Positions 26,018-34,896 of a DNA stretch of 64,000 nucleotides are shown here, piece by piece; within the stretch, counting starts at the first letter, position 1, and every line of letters begins with the position of its first letter. The DNA is from Acidovorax sp. A79. GTDB taxonomy: Bacteria > Pseudomonadota > Gammaproteobacteria > Burkholderiales > Burkholderiaceae_C. Both the position numbers and the translations under genes were made by a program. The notes beneath the pieces are model-generated. The model saw nothing but the letters and a program-made list of their open reading frames with translations, had not been told where the DNA came from and searched no databases. The DNA is taken from assembly GCF_041154505.1 (NCBI RefSeq), contig NZ_AP028672.1, forward strand, positions 310,001 through 374,000. Reading direction: 5' to 3'.

Positions 26018-26248
26018 ATGAAAAAACTCCTCGCTGTACTGGTGGCTGGTCTGTTTGCTGCGGGTGCTTTCGCACAGCAAGCGCCAGCAACCGCTCCCGC
26101 CCCTGCTGCTCCCGCAGCCCCCATGGCTGCGCCCGCCGCGGCTCCCGCACCGGTAGCCAAGACCCACAAGGCCGCCACCACGGCCAAGAAGAAGACGCAC
26201 AGCACCAAGAAGGTCGCCAAGAAGAAAACCACCAAGAAGGTGGCCTGA
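26018..26248 (+). CDS. Small exported Ala/Pro/Lys-rich protein
   Basis: 76 residues. A clean Sec signal MKKLLAVLVAGLFAAGAFAQ is followed by an Ala/Pro-rich spacer (about 21-48). The protein ends in a strongly basic Lys/Thr/Ala tail (about 49-76) with KKK blocks, resembling histone H1 tails. The start codon follows GGAAACGGCACAT. I recognise no named family. A mature net charge near +18 suggests binding to envelope polyanions, but this is inference. Its own promoter region lies divergent to icd, and a terminator follows. Confidence 0.75.
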   Translation: MKKLLAVLVAGLFAAGAFAQQAPATAPAPAAPAAPMAAPAAAPAPVAKTHKAATTAKKKTHSTKKVAKKKTTKKVA

Positions 26249-26297
26249 AACGCCGGGCGCCAGGCCCGCGCGGGGCCAGGGCCCGCCGCTTCAAGAT

Positions 26298-26322
26298 CGC
26301 CCGCTGCCGCGGGCGTTTTTGT
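26298..26322 (+). terminator. Rho-independent terminator after the Lys-rich small protein gene
   Basis: CGCCCGC-TGC-CGCGGGCG hairpin followed by TTTTTGTT, about 50 bp after the stop codon. Confidence 0.8.
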
Positions 26323-26441
26323 TGATGGGGGCCGTGCAATGCCCCGTTGTGCCGCCATGCCTGCATGTTTGCGCTAATCTGCCATCGTCCGCAGCGTGAT
26401 TTTTCCGCTGCCCGTTCATTGCCATCGTCCGTGTTGCCTTC

Positions 26442-26981
26442 ATGAAAGCCCTGCCCATGACCGATCTTCACCCGGCCCGCGCCCCGCAGGCCCGCACCGC
26501 CCGCGTGATGTCCTTCGCGCGCCGCGCCGCCCTGGCCGCCGCAACCCTGGTGGCCGCCACCGCCCTGCTGCATGCGGGCGGGGTTGCCGCCCAGGAAGGA
26601 CCGCAGCTGAATCTGCGGCGCGTCGAACTGACGGCGGGCATGCACCGCATCGACGCCCAGGTCGCCCTTGCACCCCAGGAACGCCAGACCGGCCTCATGC
26701 ACCGCAAGGAGATGCCGCAGCACGAAGGCATGCTGTTCGTGTTCGAGCAGCCGGCACAGCAGTGCTTCTGGATGAAAAACACCCTGCTGCCCCTCACCGC
26801 GGCTTTCGTGGAGGATGACGGCACCATCGTGAACCTGGCGGACATGAAGCCGCAGACACTGGACTCCCACTGCTCTGCCAAGCCCGTGCGCTATGTGCTG
26901 GAAATGAACCAGGGCTGGTTTGCCCAGAAGGGCATCAAGGCAGGGGCCAAGCTCTCGGGCGCGCTGTTTCGCCGCCCTTAG
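26442..26981 (+). CDS. DUF192-family exported protein
   Basis: 179 residues. The N-terminal export signal includes RRAALAAATLVAATALLHAG and ends near VAAQ. The mature part carries the DUF192 pattern ERQTGLMHRKEMPQHEGMLF, VFEQPAQQCFWMKNTLLPLT, FVEDDGTIVNLADMKPQTLD and YVLEMNQGWFAQKGIKAGA. The signal is long from the ATG at 26442; internal ATGs at 26457 and 26508 (before SFARRAAL) would give a more typical signal. Family function is not established. It converges with sodB, and the two share a terminator. Confidence 0.88.
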   Translation: MKALPMTDLHPARAPQARTARVMSFARRAALAAATLVAATALLHAGGVAAQEGPQLNLRRVELTAGMHRIDAQVALAPQERQTGLMHRKEMPQHEGMLFVFEQPAQQCFWMKNTLLPLTAAFVEDDGTIVNLADMKPQTLDSHCSAKPVRYVLEMNQGWFAQKGIKAGAKLSGALFRRP

Positions 26982-27009
26982 GTCCGCCCCCGGTCCGGGG
27001 GGACTGCAA

Positions 27010-27040
27010 AAGAAAAACGGCCCCGCGGGGCCGTTTTTCT
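27010..27040. terminator. Bidirectional Rho-independent terminator between DUF192 gene and sodB
   Basis: AAAAACGGCCCC-GCGGGGCCGTTTTT: a near-perfect GC stem flanked by A- and T-runs, placed between converging genes. Confidence 0.9.
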
Positions 27041-27083
27041 TGTCCGCGGCAGGTGGCTGCCGCGGCACCGCGCAAGCAATCCG

Positions 27084-27665
27084 TCAGGCGAAGTTGGCTT
27101 CCGCGAACTTCCAGTTCACCAGGCTGGAGAGGAAGGTCTCGACGAACTTGGGGCGCATGTTGCGGTAGTCGATGTAGTACGCGTGTTCCCACACGTCCAC
27201 CGTCAGCAGCGCCTTGTCGGCCGTGGTCAGCGGCGTGCCGGCGGCGCCGGTGTTCACGATGTCCACGCTGCCGTCGGCCTTCTTCACCAGCCAGGTCCAG
27301 CCCGAGCCGAAGTTGCCCACGGCGCTCTTGACGAAGGCTTCCTTGAAGGCGGCGTAGCTGCCCCACTTGGCGTTGATGGCCGCAGCCAGCGCGCCGGAGG
27401 GTTCACCGCCACCCTGGGGTGCCATGCAGTTCCAGAAGAAGGTGTGGTTCCAGATCTGGGCGGCGTTGTTGTAGATGCCGCCGCTGGACTTCTTGACGAT
27501 CTCTTCGAGCGTCATGGATTCGAATTCAGTGCCCTTTTGCAGGTTGTTGAGGTTCACCACATAGGCGTTGTGGTGCTTGCCGTGGTGGTACTCCAGGGTT
27601 TCCTGGCTGTAGTGCGGCGCCAGGGCGTCGATGGCGTAAGGCAGCGGGGGAAGGGTATGTTCCAT
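27084..27665 (-). CDS. sodB: Iron superoxide dismutase
   Basis: 193 residues, the usual Fe-SOD length. Metal ligands are visible: H27 in EYHHGKHH, H74 in [12 protein letters not shown], and Asp and His in [12 protein letters not shown]. Gln70 in AAQIWNH and the following FFW are characteristic of the iron type. It detoxifies cytoplasmic superoxide. It sits downstream of xseA on the same strand with a 180-bp gap, so it probably has its own promoter. It terminates at the shared hairpin. Confidence 0.96.
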   Translation of the reverse strand: MEHTLPPLPYAIDALAPHYSQETLEYHHGKHHNAYVVNLNNLQKGTEFESMTLEEIVKKSSGGIYNNAAQIWNHTFFWNCMAPQGGGEPSGALAAAINAKWGSYAAFKEAFVKSAVGNFGSGWTWLVKKADGSVDIVNTGAAGTPLTTADKALLTVDVWEHAYYIDYRNMRPKFVETFLSSLVNWKFAEANFA

Positions 27666-27846
27666 GGTGGTTTCCTCGTGGTTTGAAATTCTGGGATGCC
27701 ATCTGCACCGCGATCTTTCCTGAGCAATGCAGTCGGACACAGCACAAAGGGGGCATTGTAGGAAGATCAGGTGACCTGTGCAGCGTGAGGCCACACGGAT
27801 CGGTGCCGAAGCGCCACAACCCGCCACTGTCCTACAGGCACCCCCG

Positions 27847-29172
27847 TCAGAGCAGGCGCGGCTGGGACACCGTCACATCCACCACGCCGTCGGCCAGCGT
27901 GGCGCGCAAGGCGTCGCCGGGGTGCGCCTGCCGCGCGCTGGTCACGGCCTGGCCCCCGGTATCGGTCAGCAGCGCGTACCCGCGCTGCAGCACCAGGCGC
28001 GGATCCAGCAACTCCAGCCGCAGGGCCGCGCGGTCCAGGCGGTCCGACTGCCGCGCGGCGCAGCGCAGCAGTTTGTTGGGCAAATCGGCCTCCAGCGCTT
28101 CCTGCGTCTGCGCCAGGCGCTGCAATTTCAGGAGCACTCCATGCCGCATGCGCTGGGCCAGGCGCGCCAGTTGCATCTGCTGGCGCGCCACCAGGCCGGA
28201 CGGGCGGCCCAGCCGCGCCGCCGCCTGGTCCAGCCGCTGGTGGCGTGCATCGAGCTGGCGCTGCACCGCGTCGGCGATGCGCCCGCCCAGCAGGCCCAGG
28301 GCGCCCAGCCACACGTCGCGGGGCTGGGCCACCAGCTCGGCGGCCGCGGTGGGCGTGGGCGCGCGCAGGTCGGCGCAGAAGTCGGCGATGGTGAAGTCCG
28401 TCTCATGCCCCACGCCGCTGACCAGCGGCACGGGGCTGCGCACGATGGTGCGGGCCAGTTGCTCGTCGTTGAAGGCCCAGAGGTCCTCGATGGAACCCCC
28501 GCCCCGCACCAGCAGGATGACGTCGATCGGCGGGTTGCGGGTCAGATCAGCCCCAGGCGCTTGTCCAGCCTGCGCCAGCAGATACAGTTTTGATAGCGCC
28601 GCCACCAGCGAGGCCGGTGCGGCGCCCCCTTGCACCTGCGCGGGCACCAGCACCACCGGGATGTGCGGCACGCGCCGGCGCAAGGCGGTGACGACGTCGT
28701 GCAGGGCCGCCGCCCCCGTGGAGGTGACCAGGCCGATGCCGCGCGGCTGCAGCGGCAGCGGACGCTTGCGGTCGCCGCTGAAAAGGCCTTCGGCCTCCAG
28801 CTGGGCCTTCAGACGCAGGAACTGCTCGAACAGCGCACCCTGCCCCGCCCGCTGCATGCTTTCCACGATGAACTGCAGGTCGCCACGCGCCTCGTACACG
28901 CCAAGGCGGCCGCGCACTTCCACCAATTCGCCATCGCGTGGAGAAAAGTCAAGCAGGCTGGCCGCGCGGCGAAACATGGCACAGCGCAACTGGCCATTCG
29001 CGTCCTTGACCGAGAAGTAGCAATGACCGCTGGAAGCGCGCGAGAAGCCCGTGATCTCCCCGCGCACCGCGACAGGATTGAACCGCGCCTCCAGCGCATC
29101 AGCAATGGCGCGGCATAGCGCGCCAACTTCCCAAACGCGCGGCGCCGCCGCGAGGCCCGGGCGCTCAAACAT
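27847..29172 (-). CDS. xseA: Exodeoxyribonuclease VII large subunit
   Basis: 441 residues. With XseB it degrades single-stranded DNA. The OB-fold domain [20 protein letters not shown], then [14 protein letters not shown], is followed by [40 protein letters not shown] residues, [20 protein letters not shown] and a long coiled coil. The ATG at 29172 begins [14 protein letters not shown]; frames further upstream enter the exbB promoter region. Between VAALS and the [12 protein letters not shown] strand it carries an unusual insert [18 protein letters not shown], which coincides with a family A repeat copy. Confidence 0.93.
   Translation of the reverse strand: MFERPGLAAAPRVWEVGALCRAIADALEARFNPVAVRGEITGFSRASSGHCYFSVKDANGQLRCAMFRRAASLLDFSPRDGELVEVRGRLGVYEARGDLQFIVESMQRAGQGALFEQFLRLKAQLEAEGLFSGDRKRPLPLQPRGIGLVTSTGAAALHDVVTALRRRVPHIPVVLVPAQVQGGAAPASLVAALSKLYLLAQAGQAPGADLTRNPPIDVILLVRGGGSIEDLWAFNDEQLARTIVRSPVPLVSGVGHETDFTIADFCADLRAPTPTAAAELVAQPRDVWLGALGLLGGRIADAVQRQLDARHQRLDQAAARLGRPSGLVARQQMQLARLAQRMRHGVLLKLQRLAQTQEALEADLPNKLLRCAARQSDRLDRAALRLELLDPRLVLQRGYALLTDTGGQAVTSARQAHPGDALRATLADGVVDVTVSQPRLL
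28540..28598 (-). repeat. Dispersed repeat family A copy inside xseA
   Basis: On the minus strand TATCTGCTGGCGCAGGCTGG, then ACAAGCGCCTGGGGCTGATC and TGACC. The 24-base 3' portion matches intergenic copy 3 at about 18 positions, and the frame stays open. Confidence 0.55.
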
Positions 29173-29524
29173 GAGATACGGCGGGCTTTCGCGGCGCGCT
29201 CCAGGGGCGAGTACTCCACAGAACCGCCCGAGCGACCCAGGACGGCAGCGCGCCCGGCAAAACTGGCCGCAAAACACGGTTGCACGTGCAAGTTATTGAT
29301 TTATATGATTTTTTCACTGCGCAATTTTTCATCAATCTGTTGCAAGCACGGCGGGACGCCACTTTGCGCGGCGCACGAACCGGGTTTCCCACAAAGTTAT
29401 CCACAGTTTTTGTGGGTGACACCGCCGATGCGGTGGCCACCCGGCAAGGTAACTGTTTGTGACGCGGAGGCGGCAGGAAGCTGGGCCATAATCGCCGATT
29501 GCTTTCATCTGCGCGGAGAGAGAT
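29173..29524. other. Divergent xseA/exbB intergenic region with AT-rich promoter zone
   Basis: 350 bp. An AT-rich zone at about 29286-29345 (TTGATTTATATGATTTTTTC) probably holds promoters. A hairpin CCCACAAA/TTTGTGGG at 29388-29416 contains a DnaA-box sequence. No gene is seen. Confidence 0.5.
29397..29405 (+). promoter_or_regulatory. DnaA-box sequence within a hairpin
   Basis: TTATCCACA, a perfect 9-mer match to the classical DnaA box, lies in the loop of the inverted repeat CCCACAAA (29388-29395) / TTTGTGGG (29409-29416), about 110 bp upstream of exbB. It is a single box, so this is not an origin. Confidence 0.45.
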
Positions 29525-30169
29525 TTGCTGTCCATCATACAAGCCGCAGGCTGGCCGATCTGGCCCCTGATTGCGTGTTCCATCCTGGGAATGGCGCTGA
29601 TTTTCGAACGGTTCGTGGCCCTCAAGACGGCCCGCGTCGCTCCTCCGAAATTGCTCGATGAAGCCATCACGGTGTCCTCCAAGGCCGTGCCCACCCCCGA
29701 CGTGGTGAACCAGCTCGCGCAGAACTCCGCCCTGGGCGAGGTGCTCGCCAGCGGCCTGCGCACCCTCAACAGCAACCCCCAGTGCAGCGAGACCGACCTG
29801 CGCTCGGCCATGGAAGGCGCCGGCCGGGCCGTGGCCCACCGGCTGGAGAAATACCTCGCGGCGCTGGCCACCATCGCATCGGCCGCGCCCCTGCTGGGCC
29901 TGCTGGGGACCGTGATCGGCATGATCGAGATCTTCGGCTCGCAGGCCGGCAGCGGCGGCGTGGGCCAGGCCATGGGCGGCGGCAACCCCGCGCAGCTGGC
30001 GCATGGCATCTCGGTGGCGCTGTACAACACGGCCTTCGGCCTGATCGTGGCGATCCCGGCGCTGATCTTCTGGCGCTACTTCCGCGCCCGCGTCGATGCC
30101 TATCTGCTCACGCTGGAGCTGGCTTCCGAGCAGTTCGTCCGCCACATCCTGCGCCTGAGGAAGAAGTGA
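29525..30169 (+). CDS. exbB: MotA/TolQ/ExbB proton channel family protein
   Basis: 214 residues. Inner-membrane proton-channel subunit that, with ExbD, energises TonB-dependent transport or envelope tasks. Three hydrophobic segments: about 5-25 (GWPIWPLIACSILGMALIFE), about 117-140 (LATIASAAPLLGLLGTVIGM, IEIF) and about 160-185 (LYNTAFGLIVAIPALIFW). The start is TTG at 29525 with GGAGAG upstream. exbD follows after a 172-bp gap largely filled by a family B repeat. A TonB gene is not present, so TolQ/TolR-like use cannot be excluded. Confidence 0.9.
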   Translation: MLSIIQAAGWPIWPLIACSILGMALIFERFVALKTARVAPPKLLDEAITVSSKAVPTPDVVNQLAQNSALGEVLASGLRTLNSNPQCSETDLRSAMEGAGRAVAHRLEKYLAALATIASAAPLLGLLGTVIGMIEIFGSQAGSGGVGQAMGGGNPAQLAHGISVALYNTAFGLIVAIPALIFWRYFRARVDAYLLTLELASEQFVRHILRLRKK

Positions 30170-30170
30170 A

Positions 30171-30265
30171 CTCCCCCCTGAGGCGCGGCCGCGCCCTTCC
30201 CTGCTTCTCGCAGCGCCATGCACCGCGGGCAGGGGTACGCCGCCCGTGCGGCGGGGCGGCCCTTG
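30171..30265 (+). repeat. Dispersed GC-rich repeat family B, copy 2
   Basis: Starts within 5 bp of the exbB stop: CCCCCCTGAGGCGCGGCCGC, GCCCTTCC, and then GGTACGCCGCCCGTGCGGCG and GGGCGGCCCTTGC. It separates exbB from exbD inside an otherwise compact operon. Confidence 0.7.
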
Positions 30266-30341
30266 CGCCACGCCCGCCTGCGTTGACGCCGCCGGTTTCC
30301 AAACTTCGCGGGCAACGCGTACCGCCCATTGGATCGTCGAC

Positions 30342-30776
30342 ATGAATTTTCGCCCCCGCGCCAAGGAAGAGCCGGAGATCAACCTGATCCCGTTCATCGA
30401 CGTGCTGCTGGTGATCCTCATCTTCCTGATGCTGACCACCACCTACAGCAAGTTCACGGAGCTGCAGCTCACCCTGCCGGTGGCCGACGCCGAGCAGCAG
30501 CGCGACCACCCCAAGGAAGTGATCGTCTCGGTGGCCGCCGACGGCCGCTATGCCGTCAACAAGAACGGCGTGGACGGCAAGAGCGTGGACGCCATCGCGC
30601 AGGCCCTGCGCGGCGCCGCCACCGCCGGGCGCGACAGTGTCGTGATCATCAGCGCCGACGCCATGTCGCCGCACCAGTCCGTGGTCTCGGTGATGGAGGC
30701 GGCGCGCCGCGTGGGCCTCACGCAGATCACGTTTGCCACGCAGTCGTCGGCCGCGGCGCGCAGCACCGGCCGCTGA
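30342..30776 (+). CDS. exbD: ExbD/TolR-family biopolymer transport protein
   Basis: 144 residues. It has a cytoplasmic N-terminus (MNFRPRAKEEPEINLIPFID) and a single membrane helix starting at IDVLLVILIFLMLTTTYSKF, whose Asp is the conserved protonation site. A periplasmic domain follows, with VIVSVAADGRYAVN and VVSVMEAARRVGLTQITFAT. It pairs with exbB upstream and lies 6 bp before lpxK, an arrangement common in betaproteobacteria. Confidence 0.93.
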   Translation: MNFRPRAKEEPEINLIPFIDVLLVILIFLMLTTTYSKFTELQLTLPVADAEQQRDHPKEVIVSVAADGRYAVNKNGVDGKSVDAIAQALRGAATAGRDSVVIISADAMSPHQSVVSVMEAARRVGLTQITFATQSSAAARSTGR

Positions 30777-30782
30777 CACGGC

Positions 30783-31835
30783 ATGGCTGGCCCCGGGCCG
30801 CAACCGCCCCCGCCCCCCCGGTCCGCGGCGCGCGGCGGCGCACCTTCCCCGGCCTCCGGGCTGCAGAAGATCTGGCAGGCACGCGGCCCGGCCGCCTGGG
30901 CGCTGTGGCCCGTCTCCCTGCTGTACCGGGCGCTGGTGGCCCTGCGCCGGGGGCTTTACCGCGCTGGCGTGCTCAAGGCCGAACACCCGGGCCGTCCCGT
31001 CGTCGTGGTGGGCAATGTGATCGCCGGAGGCGCCGGAAAGACGCCCGTGGTCATCGCCGTGGTGAAACACCTGCAGACTCGCGGCCTGCGCCCCGGGGTG
31101 ATCTCGCGCGGCTATGGCCGCAGCACCACCGATTGCCGGGCGGTGGCGCCCGACAGCCCCGCCCGCGAGGTGGGCGATGAGCCCGCGCTGATCGCGCGCA
31201 GCTGCGGGGTGCCGGTTTTCGTCGCGCCGCGCCGCATCGCCGCGGCCCGCGCCCTGCTGGCGGCGCACCCGCACACCGACGTGATCGTCTGCGACGACGG
31301 GCTGCAGCACCTGGCCCTGGCGCGCGATGTGGAGGTTTGCATCTTCAACGACCAGGGCGTCGGCAACGGCTTCCTGCTGCCTGCGGGCCCGCTGCGCGAG
31401 CCCTGGCCGCGGCCGGTGGACCTGGTGCTCCATGCGGGTGGCGTGCCGCCCCGGGGAGACTTCGAGGCCTATGCGCTGCAACGGCGCCTGGCCCCCTGGG
31501 CCGTGCGCTCGGACGGCACCCGCGTGCCCTTGTCCAGCCTGCGGGGGCAGCCTTTGCACGCGGTGGCGGCCGTCGCACGCCCCGGGGACTTCTTTGCGAT
31601 GCTGCAGGCCCAGGCGTTGCAACTGGCGCACGCGCAGGCCCTGCCGGATCACTATGATTTTGATAGCTGGAACCGCTCACCAGATAACCGCTACACACTG
31701 ATCTGCACTGAAAAAGATGCCGTCAAGCTGTGGCCCCGCCACCCGGACGCACTGGCCGTGCCCCTGCAACTGCACATGGATCCAGCCTTTTTCGCGGCCC
31801 TGGATGCGCGCCTGCCGGCACCGGGTGGTCTTTAG
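30783..31835 (+). CDS. lpxK: Tetraacyldisaccharide 4'-kinase
   Basis: 350 residues. Phosphorylates the 4' position of the lipid A precursor at the inner membrane. The Walker A motif is [17 protein letters not shown] (about residues 79-95), followed by [19 protein letters not shown] and [19 protein letters not shown] (DDGLQH is diagnostic), and near the end [14 protein letters not shown] Pro/Ala-rich N-terminal stretch and hydrophobic segment at about 36-60 provide the membrane anchor. The C-terminal [18 protein letters not shown] segment overlaps a sequence resembling a family A repeat. It lies in the exbBD-lpxK-kdsB block. Confidence 0.95.
   Translation: MAGPGPQPPPPPRSAARGGAPSPASGLQKIWQARGPAAWALWPVSLLYRALVALRRGLYRAGVLKAEHPGRPVVVVGNVIAGGAGKTPVVIAVVKHLQTRGLRPGVISRGYGRSTTDCRAVAPDSPAREVGDEPALIARSCGVPVFVAPRRIAAARALLAAHPHTDVIVCDDGLQHLALARDVEVCIFNDQGVGNGFLLPAGPLREPWPRPVDLVLHAGGVPPRGDFEAYALQRRLAPWAVRSDGTRVPLSSLRGQPLHAVAAVARPGDFFAMLQAQALQLAHAQALPDHYDFDSWNRSPDNRYTLICTEKDAVKLWPRHPDALAVPLQLHMDPAFFAALDARLPAPGGL
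31655..31700 (+). repeat. Possible degenerate family A copy inside lpxK
   Basis: GATTTTGATAGCTGGAACCG then CTCACCAGATAACCGCTAC aligns without gaps to the family A consensus at roughly 20 of 33 positions. It could also be ordinary coding sequence that looks similar by chance. Confidence 0.3.
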
Positions 31836-31915
31836 CGCGCACCGCCGGTCCCGCGGGGCTGGCCGCCGCTATCATCGCTGCCTGCCCGAACGAACCTCCC
31901 GGAAGCACCGCCACC

Positions 31916-32098
31916 ATGGATCCCAAACTGCTTGAACTGCTGGTCTGCCCTGTCACCAAAGGCCCGCTGACCTACGACCGCGAGGCGCAGGAACTTGTCT
32001 CCCGCAGCGCGCGGCTGGCCTACCCGGTGCGCGACGGCATCCCGGTGCTGCTCGAAAACGAAGCCCGAACGCTCACCGACGAGGAACTGGAGCAGTGA
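31916..32098 (+). CDS. Trm112/YcaR-family protein
   Basis: 60 residues. [20 protein letters not shown], then [20 protein letters not shown] and [11 protein letters not shown], is the standard YcaR/Trm112 fold, although only one Cys remains of the usual zinc-binding set. It is found between lpxK and kdsB in many proteobacteria, as here. Its stop overlaps the kdsB GTG start (GTGA). In eukaryotes and archaea Trm112 activates methyltransferases; the bacterial role is not established. Confidence 0.9.
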   Translation: MDPKLLELLVCPVTKGPLTYDREAQELVSRSARLAYPVRDGIPVLLENEARTLTDEELEQ

Positions 32099-32922
32099 GC
32101 GCTGTGCCCGCCCCCGGCGCCGTGGCACCGGACAGCCGCTTCACGGTGCTGATCCCGGCCCGCATGGCATCGAGCCGGCTGCCCGACAAACCCCTGGCCG
32201 ATATCGCCGGCCTGCCCATGGTGGTGCGGGTTGCCCGCCGCGCGGCCCAGAGCGCCGCCACCCGGGTCGTGGTGGCCGCCGACGACAACCGCATCCTGCA
32301 GGCCTGCGCGGCCCACGGCGTGGAGGCGATCCTGACCCGCGCCGACCATGCCAGCGGCAGCGACCGGCTGGCAGAGGCCTGCGTCCAGCTGGGGCTGGAT
32401 GGCGCCGACATCGTCGTCAACGTGCAGGGGGATGAACCCCTGATGGACCCCGGCCTCATCCATGCCGTGGCGCAACTGCTGCCGGCCCGCCCCGAGGCCA
32501 GCATGGGCACGGCCGCGCACGCCATTGCGTCGCAAGCCGACTACGCCAACCCCAACGTGGTGAAGGTGGTGCTGGACGCGCGGGGCCTGGCGCACTACTT
32601 CAGCCGGGCGCCCATCCCCTTCGCCCGCGACCATGCCGCAACGCCCTGGTGGCAAGGCGCCGCCCAGGCGGCCACACCCGGCGTCGCCGCCCTGGCGGGG
32701 TTCGCGCCTTTGCGGCATGTGGGCATCTACAGCTATCGTGCCGGCTTCCTGCGGGAATTTCCGGCGCTGGCGCCAGCCCCCACCGAAGCCGTGGAAGCGC
32801 TGGAGCAGTTGCGCGCGCTGTGGCACGGCCACCGCATCGCGGTGCACCTGGCCAGCACCGCCCCGGGGCCTGGCGTGGACACCCCCGAGGATCTGGAGCG
32901 GGTCCGCAGCCTTTTCCGCTGA
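32095..32922 (+). CDS. kdsB: 3-deoxy-manno-octulosonate cytidylyltransferase
   Basis: 275 residues. Activates Kdo as CMP-Kdo for lipopolysaccharide inner core. Motifs: [55 protein letters not shown] and [15 protein letters not shown]. The GTG start at 32095 lies in a 4-nt overlap with the upstream gene's stop; the first 14 residues are an extra Ala/Pro lead. It follows lpxK and the Trm112 gene, so lipid A and core genes are grouped. Confidence 0.95.
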   Translation: MSAVPAPGAVAPDSRFTVLIPARMASSRLPDKPLADIAGLPMVVRVARRAAQSAATRVVVAADDNRILQACAAHGVEAILTRADHASGSDRLAEACVQLGLDGADIVVNVQGDEPLMDPGLIHAVAQLLPARPEASMGTAAHAIASQADYANPNVVKVVLDARGLAHYFSRAPIPFARDHAATPWWQGAAQAATPGVAALAGFAPLRHVGIYSYRAGFLREFPALAPAPTEAVEALEQLRALWHGHRIAVHLASTAPGPGVDTPEDLERVRSLFR

Positions 32923-33144
32923 CGGACGCCCCGGCGGCCCCGTGGCGCGGGGACCTGCCCGCGCCACCGTGCAGGGCACTATCCGCACCGCGACACCCTG
33001 GCCGCCGCGCGGTACGGCGTGTAAGTCAGCGCAAGGTGGTCGCATGCTATCCTCGCCCGCAACGAGAGCACCGCATCCCGGGCGCACAGAACGGCTTCAG
33101 GCGCCCTTCGAACGTCCCCGCCAGCGGCGCCAACCGATTTCTAA

Positions 33145-33816
<672 letters not shown>

Positions 33817-33841
33817 GCGCGAGGGTCACGCCCCAGGACCA

Positions 33842-33878
33842 GCGACGCCATGGGGCACCAGGGCGTCGCTTTTCTTTT
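33842..33878 (+). terminator. Rho-independent terminator after adk
   Basis: GCGACGCC, an 11-base loop with GGCGTCGC, then TTTTCTTTT, 25 bp after the stop. Confidence 0.85.
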
Positions 33879-33967
33879 GGGAGGTGCCGGTGGCCCCGTC
33901 AGGCGCGCCGTGGCACCAGCGGGCCAGACCCTCATGGCCCCGGCCTTGCCACCCATCCTGGTTTTGT

Positions 33968-34438
33968 TCAGGCCGGACTGGAGCGCAGGCCGTAGGCCTT
34001 GCCGTCCACGAAAAGGTATTCCGCGCGCAGCACCGCATCGCCCTTCTCATCGCGCAGGGTGAAGCCCACCACCGACAGGTCCGTGCCGGGCTTGATCTCC
34101 TGCACCTGCCAGGCCTGCATGCGTGTCAGGGGCGCCAGCTCGATCTCCCAGCGGCGGTCCTTGCGGGTGGGCAGCACCGCCTTGGCCAGCAAGGCCTTGC
34201 CGTCCACGGGCGAGGCCTGGGCGGGCACCGCGCGCTGCGCCAGGTCCGCGGGAAGCCGCAACTGCGCGGGAAGCTCCAGCTCCAGCTCGGCATGGGGGTT
34301 TTGCCAGCGCACCTTGCGCACCGTGCCTTCCAGATAGATGGGGCGCTCGGCATCAAAACTGCTCCAGCCATGGTGGGCGCGCGCCCAGAGCGGAACCATC
34401 GCAGTGGCCAGGAGCAGGCGGCGGCGTTGCAGACTCAT
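33968..34438 (-). CDS. DUF6152-type exported protein
   Basis: 156 residues. An Arg-rich n-region and short hydrophobic signal (MSLQRRRLLLATAMVPLWAR, then AHHGW) begins at ATG 34438, which has AAGGAGAG about 5 nt upstream. The mature protein starts HHGWSSFDAERPIYLEGTVR then KVRWQNPHAELELEL, the pattern of DUF6152, an OB-like secreted domain. Function is unknown. The adjacent four-helix membrane protein gene lies 19 bp upstream on the same strand, so the two probably form a unit at the envelope, perhaps connected with metals given the His-His start, but that is a guess. Confidence 0.75.
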   Translation of the reverse strand: MSLQRRRLLLATAMVPLWARAHHGWSSFDAERPIYLEGTVRKVRWQNPHAELELELPAQLRLPADLAQRAVPAQASPVDGKALLAKAVLPTRKDRRWEIELAPLTRMQAWQVQEIKPGTDLSVVGFTLRDEKGDAVLRAEYLFVDGKAYGLRSSPA

Positions 34439-34457
34439 CGGTTCTCTCCTTGTCAGG

Positions 34458-34880
34458 TCACAGATAGGCGATCCAGCGGCCACAGACCACCACGGCCAGC
34501 CAGATCAGCGTGGACGCCAGCATCTGCACCCGGGCCAGGGCGTCCAGGCGCGCCAGCGATCCACGCCCATGGAACCACGCGGCGTTGCAGCCCGCAAGCA
34601 TTAACAGCAGCATCTTCAAGGTGAATGCGCGGCTGGCGAGCAGCTCGGAAGGCTGGGTGGCGAACATCAGCAGGCCCGATGCCGCCGCCAGGCCAAAGCC
34701 ACACAATGCCAGCGACAGGCTGAGCCGCGCAAGGTCCTTGACGGGCAGCGCCGCCCCCCGGCCAAACACGCGCAACTCCAGCAGCACCAGGTTGCCCAGC
34801 AGCAGGGCAATGCCAACGATGTGCACCACTTCCAGCGCCGGGTAGGCCCAGGCGTGTGTCTTGAGGGCTGCAAACAACAC
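34458..34880 (-). CDS. Small four-helix membrane protein
   Basis: 140 residues with four hydrophobic segments: about 12-34 (YPALEVVHIVGIALLLGNLV), 50-72 (SLSLALCGFGLAAASGLLMF), 83-105 and 117-138. The His in the first helix and the general layout resemble the DUF6644/CopD-like membrane family that often accompanies DUF6152 proteins. It is first of the pair with the DUF6152 gene and starts 16 bp after the asparaginase stop on the same strand, so the three may share a transcript. Function is unknown. Confidence 0.7.
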   Translation of the reverse strand: MLFAALKTHAWAYPALEVVHIVGIALLLGNLVLLELRVFGRGAALPVKDLARLSLSLALCGFGLAAASGLLMFATQPSELLASRAFTLKMLLLMLAGCNAAWFHGRGSLARLDALARVQMLASTLIWLAVVVCGRWIAYL

Positions 34881-34896
34881 CGGACAGCCTTCGCGC

